Source: JAGPUQ01 sp049325095 | GTDB lineage: Bacteria; Pseudomonadota; Gammaproteobacteria; Pseudomonadales; Porticoccaceae | Length of the DNA stretch: 64,000 bases | NCBI GenBank assembly: GCA_049325095.1 | Contig: JBMOPO010000018.1 | Location: 62,001-126,000 of the forward strand | Reading direction: 5' to 3' | Shown here: positions 44,032-51,896 of the stretch, piece after piece | How positions within the stretch are numbered: position 1 is the first letter of the stretch | How the letters are laid out: each line of letters starts with the position of its first letter | Position numbers and translations under genes: made by a program | Notes under the pieces: model-generated | Told to the model about the DNA's origin: nothing | The model's input: only the letters and a program-made list of their open reading frames with translations | The model's database searches: none

Positions 44032-45198
44032 ATGAGCGCCATCGAACCCGCCCCCAGCCGGTCGGCCGGCGCCGGCGCGGGATTTCCGCTCCTGCTCGGC
44101 ATCACCACCCTGTTCGGGCTGGCCTTTTCGACCTATTTCCTGCTGCCCAAGTACCTGGCGGCGGAACTGGGGGCGGACCCGATCGCCATCGGCGGCGTCA
44201 CCACCATCTTCTGGCTGGCGTCGGTGGCTGCAGTGCCCTTCGCCGGCACCCAGATCGACCGGCGCGGTCGCAGGCTGTTCGCCGGCATCGGCGGACTCCT
44301 GCTCGCGGTGTCTTCGGCCGGCTTCATCTGGGTGCAGGAGATCGGCCCGCTGATCTGGGTGCTGCGGATCGTCCAGGGCCTGGGTTTCACCCTGTTCTAT
44401 GTGAGCGTGGCCACCCTGGTCGCCGACCTCGCCCCGGCGGCCCGCCTGAGTCAGGCGCTGGGCCTGTTCGGTGCCGTGATGATTTTCACCAACGCGGCGG
44501 GACCGGCGTTCGCGGAATGGGCCTCCGCCCGGTTCGGCTGGCCGACGGTGTTCGCCGCCACCGCGCTCAGCGCCCTGCTGGCCGCGGCAGGCACGCGCTG
44601 TGTCCCGGATCCCGAACGCCAGCGGGGCGAGGGCCCGGAGACCGGGTTTCTGCGGGTACTGCGCCGGCCCGGCATGGCGCCGGTCATGGGCGCCTCGGCC
44701 ATGACCGGCTGGGTGTTCGGGACCCTGTTCACCTTCTATCAGCCCTGGGCGCTGCAATTGGGCATCGGGCGGGTCGCGGACTATCTGGTCGCCTATGCCG
44801 GCGCCGCGATCGCGGTGCGGATCCTGGCCGGCAACCTCGCCGACCGCATGGGCCGCCTGCGGGCGGTGCAGGCCATGGCGCTGCTCTATGTGCTGGCACC
44901 GCTGGCGGTCATTGGGCTCGGGCAGGTCGGACTGCTGGTCGCCGGCGCGCTTCTGGGCGTCGCCCAGGGCGTCTACTATCCGGCGCTCAACGCCATCGCC
45001 ATCGAGCGGGCCGCGGCGGCCGAACGCGGCAAGGTGATGGCCGCCTACAACGGGGCATTCAACCTGGGTCTGTCGGCGGCCGGCCTGAGCCTGGGCCACC
45101 TGGTGGCGGCCGGCGGCTACCCGCCGATCTTCCTGCTCGCCACCCTGATCTGCGTCGCCACCTTCGCCCTGCTGGTGGTCACCGGCCGCCACGCCTGA
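44032..45198 (+). CDS. Major facilitator superfamily transporter
   Basis: A 388-residue MFS permease with 12 predicted helices. The loop 2-3 motif is GTQIDRRGRRLFAGIGG, and its second-half repeat is GNLADRMGRLRAVQAMALL. The ATG follows CAGGAGCCACC. The substrate cannot be read from sequence. It converges with the CaiB-type CoA-transferase gene, 21 bp away; the neighbouring catabolic genes make an organic acid a fair guess only. Confidence 0.87.
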   Translation: MSAIEPAPSRSAGAGAGFPLLLGITTLFGLAFSTYFLLPKYLAAELGADPIAIGGVTTIFWLASVAAVPFAGTQIDRRGRRLFAGIGGLLLAVSSAGFIWVQEIGPLIWVLRIVQGLGFTLFYVSVATLVADLAPAARLSQALGLFGAVMIFTNAAGPAFAEWASARFGWPTVFAATALSALLAAAGTRCVPDPERQRGEGPETGFLRVLRRPGMAPVMGASAMTGWVFGTLFTFYQPWALQLGIGRVADYLVAYAGAAIAVRILAGNLADRMGRLRAVQAMALLYVLAPLAVIGLGQVGLLVAGALLGVAQGVYYPALNAIAIERAAAAERGKVMAAYNGAFNLGLSAAGLSLGHLVAAGGYPPIFLLATLICVATFALLVVTGRHA

Positions 45199-45219
45199 CG
45201 GCCGCGCCGGGCTGGCCGG

Positions 45220-46428
45220 TCAGATGTTCTTCGCACCTAGGATGCCCCGCGCCTCCAGGTCGGCGATGCGCTCTGCGCTGTAACCCAGGCGTTCGCGGAG
45301 GATTTCGCGATTGTGCTGGCCCAGGGTGCCGGCGCGCAGGTCCGGGGTGTCGGGAAACGCCGAAAAGCGCAGCGGGGTGCGCGGAATCCGCACCTCTCCG
45401 AACAGGTCGTCTTTGACCGTCCGCACCAGTCCGCGCTCCTTGGCATGGGGCGTTTCCACCACCTCCGGAATGCTGAGGATGGGCGCGCAGGGCACCCGAT
45501 GCCGGCGCAGGATCTCCAGCGCCCGATCCAGGTCGCCCAGGCCGTCGAGCCATTGCTGGATCGCGCCATCGAGCTCCTGGCGGTGCTGGCCCATGGTTTT
45601 GACGTCGGAGAAGCGCGGGTCTTCGAGCAAGTCCTGCCGGCCCATGGCGGTCGCCAGCCCGCGCCACTGGTGGTTGATGCCAAGCAGGAACAGATAGCGC
45701 TCTCCGCAGCGGTAGATACCCACCGGCGACAGCAGCCAGTGGCCGGCTCCGGAGCGCTTGGCCACCATCTGACCGCCGGTGGAGTGGTAGAGCTGGGCGC
45801 TCAGTTCATGGAAACTGAACAGTACCTCGAGCAGGGAGATGTCGATGTGCTGGCCGCCGCCGCCGCGCAGCCGATGCAGCAGGGCGGTGACGATGGCGCC
45901 ATAGGCGTGGACTCCGGCGGAAATGTCCCCGAAGGCGAAATCGCCGAAGATCGGCGTGCGGCCGGGCTCGCCGAGCAGATCGATGATGCCGGCGTAGGAC
46001 TGGCCGATCCAATCGTAGCCCGGCAGTTGCGCCAGGGGCCCGGTCTGGCCGAAACAGGAAATCGAACACATGATCAGATTGGGGTTGATGTCGCGCAGGC
46101 GCTCCCAGTCCAGGTTGTGCTGGCGCATGACTCCCGGGGTGAAGTTTTCCACCACTACATCGGCCTGCCGGATCAGCTCCCGGCAGATTTCCTGGGCCTC
46201 GGGGGTGGCGATATCCATCGCCATGGTCTTCTTGCCCACATTGTGCTGGATGAAGTAACCGCTGCGGCCCTCGCGGTGCGCCGGCAGCAGCCGGGCCAGC
46301 TCGCCCTGCAGGGGTTCGATCTTGATCACCTCGGCGCCGTGTTCGGCCAGCAGCTTGGTGCAGTGCGGCCCCGCCACGACATGGGTGAAATCGACGACCT
46401 TGAAACCATCGAGCATGCGTGCGGCCAT
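45220..46428 (-). CDS. CaiB/BaiF family (family III) CoA-transferase
   Basis: A 402-residue family III CoA-transferase. It starts MAARMLDGFKVVDFTHVVAGP; the CoA-binding part includes GAEVIKIEPLQGE and NVGKKTMAMDIATPE, and the catalytic Asp is probably Asp168 in FGDISAG, close to Asp169 of E. coli formyl-CoA transferase. The enzyme moves CoA between acids; the pair of acids is unknown. A start at 46416 (MLDGFK) is equally possible. It is transcribed alone, facing away from the cytochrome pseudogene. Confidence 0.9.
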   Translation of the reverse strand: MAARMLDGFKVVDFTHVVAGPHCTKLLAEHGAEVIKIEPLQGELARLLPAHREGRSGYFIQHNVGKKTMAMDIATPEAQEICRELIRQADVVVENFTPGVMRQHNLDWERLRDINPNLIMCSISCFGQTGPLAQLPGYDWIGQSYAGIIDLLGEPGRTPIFGDFAFGDISAGVHAYGAIVTALLHRLRGGGGQHIDISLLEVLFSFHELSAQLYHSTGGQMVAKRSGAGHWLLSPVGIYRCGERYLFLLGINHQWRGLATAMGRQDLLEDPRFSDVKTMGQHRQELDGAIQQWLDGLGDLDRALEILRRHRVPCAPILSIPEVVETPHAKERGLVRTVKDDLFGEVRIPRTPLRFSAFPDTPDLRAGTLGQHNREILRERLGYSAERIADLEARGILGAKNI

Positions 46429-46714
46429 CTAGCCTCCCGTCCGTTATCGGTTATTGGCGAATGTCTCGGGAACCCTGGAGCCCGAACCCAATGTACGCCA
46501 AACGGACCGGGTCGATGAATCGCTTTTCGGACCGCCGGTTCCCGGCCGAACCTGTCGCCGCAGACCGCGCGAATTGACCGGCGTCAAGCAGCGGTCCGGC
46601 CATCGGCCGCAGCCTGGAACGAAATCAGCCATCCACGACTCCCCCGCACAGGGGGACCACGACAGGAGACAGCTGCGTACCGGACCGGCTGCGCGAGGCC
46701 GCCACCCGCAGCGG
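46429..46714. other. Gene-free divergent region before the CoA-transferase and the cytochrome pseudogene
   Basis: No gene, promoter or hairpin could be supported in these 286 bp. A purine-rich GACAGGAGACAG near 46662 lies too far from the pseudogene start codon to be its ribosome-binding site with confidence. Confidence 0.4.
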
Positions 46715-47130
46715 GTGCGCGCAGCCGCCCTGATCGCGCCCTTGGCGCGGGGTTCGATCCTGGCCGCGCCGGGACCGGCGCGGGCGGAATCCGCCGCGGT
46801 CCCCCGGGGCGCGCGGACTACCTCACCTGTTGCGCCTCCTGTCACGGGGCCAATGGCGAGGGCGACGGGCCGGTGGCGGGTTCATTGAAGAACCGTCCGC
46901 CCAATCTGACCTGCCTGCAGCAACAGGAGATGGGGGGGAGCCTTTCCGCATCGACTGGTAATGAACATCATCAGGGCAACCCGGACTACGCGATGAACTA
47001 CCGCACCCATGGTCCCACCGACAGGCCGGTATGGGGCAAGGTGCTCGCCGAGGACAGCGGCGATCGCGAAACCCTGGCCAAGGCGCGGGTCGGAAACCTG
47101 GTCGAATACCTTCGGTCGATCCAGAAACAG
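46715..47130 (+). pseudogene. Frameshifted cytochrome c (one CXXCH motif)
   Basis: A signal peptide frame (GTG at 46715: RAAALIAPLARGSILAAPGP, then ARAES) is out of register with the haem frame DYLTCCASCHGANGEGDGPV, which begins about 46815; a 2-base excess in a CGCGCG run would explain it. A second break occurs at the seven-G run near 46932. The shifted frame there reads AFPHRLVMNIIR, the expected cytochrome sequence, before the register returns at about 46976 with NPDYAMNYRTHGPTD and VEYLRSIQ. The frame then runs on without a stop into the neighbouring gene. Three lesions suggest decay, though assembly errors cannot be excluded. Confidence 0.7.
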
Positions 47131-47179
47131 CGCCCGGGCGCTTCCCGAGCCGGCCCTGGCGAACGCCGCTGCGCGGGCG

Positions 47180-48829
47180 CTACGACACTGCCCGGCCGGA
47201 TTGCGACGGATCCGGCCAGGCAGGGTTTGCCGCGGGCGGTCGCCCGAGGCGTTTCACCACGCCTCCGCCGGCTGCGGCGCCCAGCCATCGCGCAAGCCCC
47301 ATCGGCCGGGCACCGAACAGCCGGGCGTTCATGAGCCGCGGCCGGGCGACCCGCACCGGAAACGGAATCAGCGCCAGAATGTCGCGCTCGAGATCGACTC
47401 CGGGCGCCACCTCGATCAGCTCCAATCCGCCGGCAACCAGGCGGAACACCGCGCGCTCGGTGACATAGAGCACCTGCTGCCCGCGGCGTTGGGCCAACTC
47501 GCCGCTGAAGGTGATCTGTTCCACGGCGGGCACGAACTTGCCGGTGTCGCCTTCGCGCAGGATCCGCAGCTCGCGCCCCTCCACCGCCACCGCCAACCCG
47601 CCGGTGGTGAAGCTGCCGACGAACACCAGCCGCTCGGTGGTCTGCGAGATGTTGATGAAACCCCCGGCGCCGGCCAGCCGGCGCCCGAAGCGGCTGACGT
47701 TGACGTTGCCCCGGGCATCGACCTGGGCCATCCCCAGGACGGCCAGATCGAGGCCACCGCCATCGTAGAAATCGAACTGCTGATTCTGCCGCAGCAGCGC
47801 CTGGTGGTTGACCGCCGCACCGAAATCCAGCCCGCTCTGGGGCATGCCGCCGATGATGCCGGGCTCGGCGGTCAGGGTCAGCGCCTCCAGCAGGCCCTCC
47901 TCTCCCGCCACCCGGGCCACGCCCTCGGGCATGCCGATGCCGAGATTGATCACGCCGCCCAGCGGCAACTCCAGGGCGGCCCGGCGCGCGATCAACTTGC
48001 GCTCGTCGAGGGGCATGGGCGGCGCCTTGGCCAGGTTCCGGCGGCACTGACCGGCGAACGCGGGGTCGAAGGGCGTCGCCCAGGTCTGGCGATGGTCCTC
48101 GGGCTCGGCCAGCACCACCGCATCGACCAGGATGCCGGGGACTTCCACGGCGCGCGGGCACAGCAGATCCTCGACCACCCGCTCGACCTGGGCGATGACC
48201 ACGCCGCCGCAGTTGCGCGCCGCGGTCGCGATCGCCAGGCTGTCCAGGGTCAGCGCCTCATTCTCCATGCTGATATTGCCGTTGCGATCCGCCGTGGTGC
48301 CGCGGATGAAGGCCACATCGATGCGCAATGGCCGGTAGCGGAGCCATTCTTCGCCGTCGATCTCCACCAGCGCGACGAGCTCCTCCCAGGTGACGCGGTT
48401 GAGGCGGCCGCCGTCCTGGCGGGGATCGACGAAGGTTCCGAGGCCGATTTTGGTGAATACCCCGCCCCGGCCGGCGGCGATCTCCCGGTACAGCGCGCTC
48501 ATCACCCCCAGGGGCAGGTTGTAGGCCTCGATTTCATTGGCCAGCGCCAGCTCGCCCAGCCGGGGCACCAGCGCCCAGTGGCCGCCGATCACCCGCTTGA
48601 GCAACCCCGGATGGGCCAGCCGGTTCACCCCGCGCTCACCGCCATCGCCGGGCGCGGCGGCGAATACCAGGGTCAGGTCGAAGGGCGCGCCGGTGTGCAG
48701 ATAGCGGCGCTCCAGCGCCTTGATCAGGGCCTCCGGGGTACCCGTGCCCACGAACCCGGAGACACAGAGCGTATCCCGCGGACGGATGCGCTCGATCGCG
48801 GCGCGGGCATCCAGTAGCTTGTCACTCAT
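47180..48829 (-). CDS. Family I acyl-CoA:acid CoA-transferase, fused alpha-beta (YdiF-like)
   Basis: A 549-residue CoA-transferase with both half-domains in one chain. The N-terminal half has LCVSGFVGTGTPEALIKALE and FIRGTTADRNGNISMENEAL; the C-terminal half has INLGIGMPEGVARVA and the catalytic Glu in LTAEPGIIGGMPQSG. Relatives (YdiF, propionate or acetate CoA-transferases) activate short acids with acetyl-CoA. It starts 21 bp after the alcohol dehydrogenase stop and closes the aldehyde - alcohol dehydrogenase - CoA-transferase run. About 35 residues at the C-terminus are low-complexity. Confidence 0.9.
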   Translation of the reverse strand: MSDKLLDARAAIERIRPRDTLCVSGFVGTGTPEALIKALERRYLHTGAPFDLTLVFAAAPGDGGERGVNRLAHPGLLKRVIGGHWALVPRLGELALANEIEAYNLPLGVMSALYREIAAGRGGVFTKIGLGTFVDPRQDGGRLNRVTWEELVALVEIDGEEWLRYRPLRIDVAFIRGTTADRNGNISMENEALTLDSLAIATAARNCGGVVIAQVERVVEDLLCPRAVEVPGILVDAVVLAEPEDHRQTWATPFDPAFAGQCRRNLAKAPPMPLDERKLIARRAALELPLGGVINLGIGMPEGVARVAGEEGLLEALTLTAEPGIIGGMPQSGLDFGAAVNHQALLRQNQQFDFYDGGGLDLAVLGMAQVDARGNVNVSRFGRRLAGAGGFINISQTTERLVFVGSFTTGGLAVAVEGRELRILREGDTGKFVPAVEQITFSGELAQRRGQQVLYVTERAVFRLVAGGLELIEVAPGVDLERDILALIPFPVRVARPRLMNARLFGARPMGLARWLGAAAGGGVVKRLGRPPAANPAWPDPSQSGRAVS

Positions 48830-48850
48830 CGCAGCAGATCCTGTGCAGAA

Positions 48851-49978
48851 CTAGGCAAATTCGATCACCTGCCGGATCGCCTGACCGGCGGCCAGGCGGT
48901 CGAAACCCCGGTTGATGTCTTCGAGCGGCAGCACATGGGTCAGCAGGCGGTCCACCGGCAGCCGGCCCTGTTGGTACAGGGACAGGTAGTTGGGCAGATC
49001 GACCGAGGGCACGCAGGCGCCGATGTAACTGCCGCGCAGGGTGCGCTCCTCGGCGACCAGGGACACCGCGGGAATCGACAGCCGGCGCTCCGGGTGCGGC
49101 AGCCCGGACGTCACCGTGGTGCCGCCGCGGGCGGTGATCCGGTAGGCGAGCTCCAGCGCGGGCACCGACCCGGCCATCTCGAAGGCGTAGTCCACGCCGC
49201 CGCCGCTGAGCTCGCGGATCACCTCGGCCGCATCCTCCGACCCCGCGTCGACGGCTTCCGTGGCACCGAGCTCGCGGGCCAGAATGAGCTTGTCGGCGGC
49301 CAGATCGACCGCGACGATCTGCCGCGCGCCGGCCAGGCGGGCGCCGAGCAGGGCGCACAGGCCCACCCCGCCCAGGCCGACCACCGCCACCGAACTGCCC
49401 GGCGACACCCGCGCGGTATTGACCACCGCACCCACCCCGGTCAACACCGCGCAGCCAAACAGTGCGGCCCTGCCGAGTTCGACTTCCCGGGGAATCCTGA
49501 CCAGCGAATGCTCGGACACCACCGCGCGCTCGGCGAAGGCAGAGACCCCGAGATGATGGTGCACCGGCGCACCGCCATGGGTCAGGCGGCGCGCCCCGCC
49601 GAGCAGGGTCCCGGCCCCGTTGGCCGCCGCGCCGGGTTCGCACAGGGCCGGCCGCCCGCGGGCACAGAAGCGGCACAGGCCGCAACTGGGTACGAACACC
49701 AGCACCACATGGTCGCCGGGTGCGAAGCGGGTGACGCCGGCGCCGATCTCCTCCACCACCCCGGCCGCCTCGTGCCCCAGCGCCATGGGCATGGGCCGGG
49801 GCCGGTTGCCGTCGATCACCGAGAGGTCGGAATGACACAGGCCGGCGGCGGCGATGCGCACCAGCACTTCGCCCGTGCCCGGGGGCGCCAGATCCAGTTC
49901 GGCAATGGTCAGCGGGCGGGAGTCGGCGTAGGGCCGGTCGGCGCCCATCCGTTGCAGCAGCGCGGCTCGGATTTTCAT
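48851..49978 (-). CDS. Zinc-dependent alcohol dehydrogenase (class III-like)
   Basis: A 375-residue medium-chain dehydrogenase. The catalytic zinc ligands are in GLCHSDLSV and GHEAAGVVEEIG, the structural zinc loop is CGLCRFCARGRPALC with four cysteines, and the NAD fold is VAVVGLGGVGLCALLGARLAG. It oxidises primary alcohols or S-hydroxymethyl thiols with NAD; the exact substrate is open. The neighbouring aldehyde dehydrogenase suggests a sequential alcohol-to-acid path, with repeat copy D between the two genes. Confidence 0.92.
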   Translation of the reverse strand: MKIRAALLQRMGADRPYADSRPLTIAELDLAPPGTGEVLVRIAAAGLCHSDLSVIDGNRPRPMPMALGHEAAGVVEEIGAGVTRFAPGDHVVLVFVPSCGLCRFCARGRPALCEPGAAANGAGTLLGGARRLTHGGAPVHHHLGVSAFAERAVVSEHSLVRIPREVELGRAALFGCAVLTGVGAVVNTARVSPGSSVAVVGLGGVGLCALLGARLAGARQIVAVDLAADKLILARELGATEAVDAGSEDAAEVIRELSGGGVDYAFEMAGSVPALELAYRITARGGTTVTSGLPHPERRLSIPAVSLVAEERTLRGSYIGACVPSVDLPNYLSLYQQGRLPVDRLLTHVLPLEDINRGFDRLAAGQAIRQVIEFA

Positions 49979-50119
49979 GGCGGGCTCCTGCGGGGGGCGC
50001 CCCGCGACCGGGCTATGCCAGCCATGATGCGATTAGCGTGCCAGCGCGCCGCCTGCGAAACCCTCGAGCCCGGCGCCCGGCGGTTTCACGCAGCGGGCGA
50101 TGACCGGATCGGCCCGTGC

Positions 50120-50272
50120 TCAAAGTCGGTGAAGAAATGCACGTCCTGTGCATTTCTTCTATCGCAAGTCCGGTACACGCCCGGACTTGCTCACGCGGAT
50201 CGAGCGCTGGCGTGCTCGATCCGCGACCGGTCCCTGGCCGGGCCGAGAGCTTGAAAAATTCACAAGCTCTCA
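50120..50272 (-). repeat. Structured stop-codon-abutting repeat, copy D (153 bp)
   Basis: It begins with the TGA of the aldehyde dehydrogenase gene (50270-50272) and has the same first 20 bases as copy A. All three long stems are perfect: 50195-50224 (GCGGATCGAGC/GCTCGATCCGC), 50164-50190 (GCAAGTCCGG/CCGGACTTGC) and 50132-50158 (AAGAAATGCAC/GTGCATTTCTT). Each differs from copy A by changes on both sides that keep pairing. The element fills most of the gap to the alcohol dehydrogenase gene. Confidence 0.9.
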
Positions 50273-51703
50273 GAGACGGTCCGAGCGGATCACCATCAGC
50301 TTGCGTACCCGCAGGTCGTCAAAGGTGCAGGCAATGCCGCCGACCCCCAGACCGGAGCGGCGCAGCCCGGCGAAGGGCATCCAATCGACGCGAAATGCGG
50401 TGTGGTCGTTGATCATCACCGCGGAGGCCGCCAGTCCGCGATAGGCCTGCATGGCGGTGTCCAGGTCGCGGGTGAACACGGCGGCATGAAACACGAAATC
50501 GAGCGCGTTGGCGCGCGCCAGGGCCTCCTCCAGGGCATCGCAGCTGTAGACGCAGATCACCGGCCCGAACACTTCGTCGCAGCTCACCCGCGCATCGTCC
50601 GGGGGATCCAGCAACACCGTGGGCCGGTAGCCGTTGCCCGCCACCGGCTCGCCGCCGCCGAGCTTTTCCGCGCCGGCGGCAATGGCCTCGGTCACCCAGC
50701 GATGCACCCGCTCCACCTCGGCCGGCCGGATCAGGGGCCCGACATCGGTGTCGTCCAGCGTCGGATCCCCGACCACCATGGCCGCGCCGGCGGCGGCCAG
50801 GCGCTCGGCCAGCTCGCGGGCGATCGCGCGATGGGCGTACACCCGCTGCACCGAAATACACACCTGCCCAGCGTGGTAGAAGCCGCCCTTCGCCAGCAGC
50901 GGCGCCGCCACGTCCAGATCGGCATCGGCAGCCACCACCACCGGCGCGATACCGCCGTGCTCCAGCGCGCAGCGGGTACCGGGCGCGAGGCGCGAGCGCA
51001 GCATCCAGCCCACCGCGGCGCTGCCGATGAAGCTGAAAAAGGCCACCCGCGGGTCCGCGGCCAGGCGGCCGGCGACCTCGTGATCCAGGGTGTTCAGGGC
51101 CTGGCACCAGGCTTCGGGCAATCCCGCCCGGTGAAAGATCCGGACCAGCTCGTAACAAGAGAGCGGGGTGTCGTCGGCCGGCTTCACGATCACCGGACAG
51201 CCGGCGGCGATCGCCGGCCCGACCTGGTGCACGATCAGGTTGATGGGATGGTTGAACGCACTGAAGGCGACCACGGGACCTATGGGTTCGTGGTGGCTGA
51301 ACGCCAGGCGGTGCTCCGAGGCGGGATTGATGCCCATGGGGATCTCCTCGCCATGGCCGGTCCGGATGCACTGGATGCACAGTCGCAACCCATCGATGGC
51401 GCGCGCCATCTCCACCCGGGAATCCTTGAGCGGCTTGCCGCCCTCGCGGGCGGCGAGCAGCGTCAGGCGCGCGGCATCCGCTTCGAGCAGTTCCACCGCG
51501 CGCTGCAGGATCGCGATGCGCCGCGCCGCGGGGAGCCAGTCACCGCGCTTGGCAAACAGTTCGTGCGCGGTGGCCAGCGCCTGCTCGACCCCGCTCTGAT
51601 CGATCAGGTCCAGGGTCGCGATCAGGCTGCCGTCGAAGGGGGCGGACACCGCGAGGCGATCCGCCGCCGCGGGCCGCGCGGATATCAACGCCGAATAATG
51701 CAT
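50270..51703 (-). CDS. Aldehyde dehydrogenase family protein
   Basis: A 477-residue NAD(P)-dependent aldehyde dehydrogenase. The nucleotide and active-site motifs are FSAFNHPINLIVHQVGPAIA, VIVKPADDTPLSC, FFSFIGSAAVGWML, the general-base Glu in ALEHGG and the catalytic Cys in GQVCISVQRVY. The ATG at 51703 was chosen because a terminator lies just upstream and the earlier 29 codons are Arg-rich. It oxidises an aldehyde, probably the product of the adjacent alcohol dehydrogenase. Confidence 0.92.
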   Translation of the reverse strand: MHYSALISARPAAADRLAVSAPFDGSLIATLDLIDQSGVEQALATAHELFAKRGDWLPAARRIAILQRAVELLEADAARLTLLAAREGGKPLKDSRVEMARAIDGLRLCIQCIRTGHGEEIPMGINPASEHRLAFSHHEPIGPVVAFSAFNHPINLIVHQVGPAIAAGCPVIVKPADDTPLSCYELVRIFHRAGLPEAWCQALNTLDHEVAGRLAADPRVAFFSFIGSAAVGWMLRSRLAPGTRCALEHGGIAPVVVAADADLDVAAPLLAKGGFYHAGQVCISVQRVYAHRAIARELAERLAAAGAAMVVGDPTLDDTDVGPLIRPAEVERVHRWVTEAIAAGAEKLGGGEPVAGNGYRPTVLLDPPDDARVSCDEVFGPVICVYSCDALEEALARANALDFVFHAAVFTRDLDTAMQAYRGLAASAVMINDHTAFRVDWMPFAGLRRSGLGVGGIACTFDDLRVRKLMVIRSDRL

Positions 51704-51844
51704 GGTCCTGACTCCTGACTCGCCGGCCGGAATCGTGTCGGTGCGCCTGCGGCGGCCGCCAGCCGGCGGGCACCGAACGCCGCGCTGCAATCATCCAGCA
51801 AATGCCAGGCCAGGGGGAATCGACACCCGGGCTGCGCGGCGCCG

Positions 51845-51873
51845 AAAAAAAGCCCGCTGCACATGCAGCGGGC
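51845..51873 (-). terminator. Intrinsic terminator after the MMPL transporter gene
   Basis: On the minus strand GCCCGCTGCA and TGCAGCGGGC pair (51873-51864 with 51861-51852), followed by seven U residues (51851-51845). It lies 24 bp after the stop of the transporter gene and separates that transcript from the aldehyde dehydrogenase. Confidence 0.92.
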
Positions 51874-51896
51874 CCCGTTGCGCGGCGCGCCGCGGC

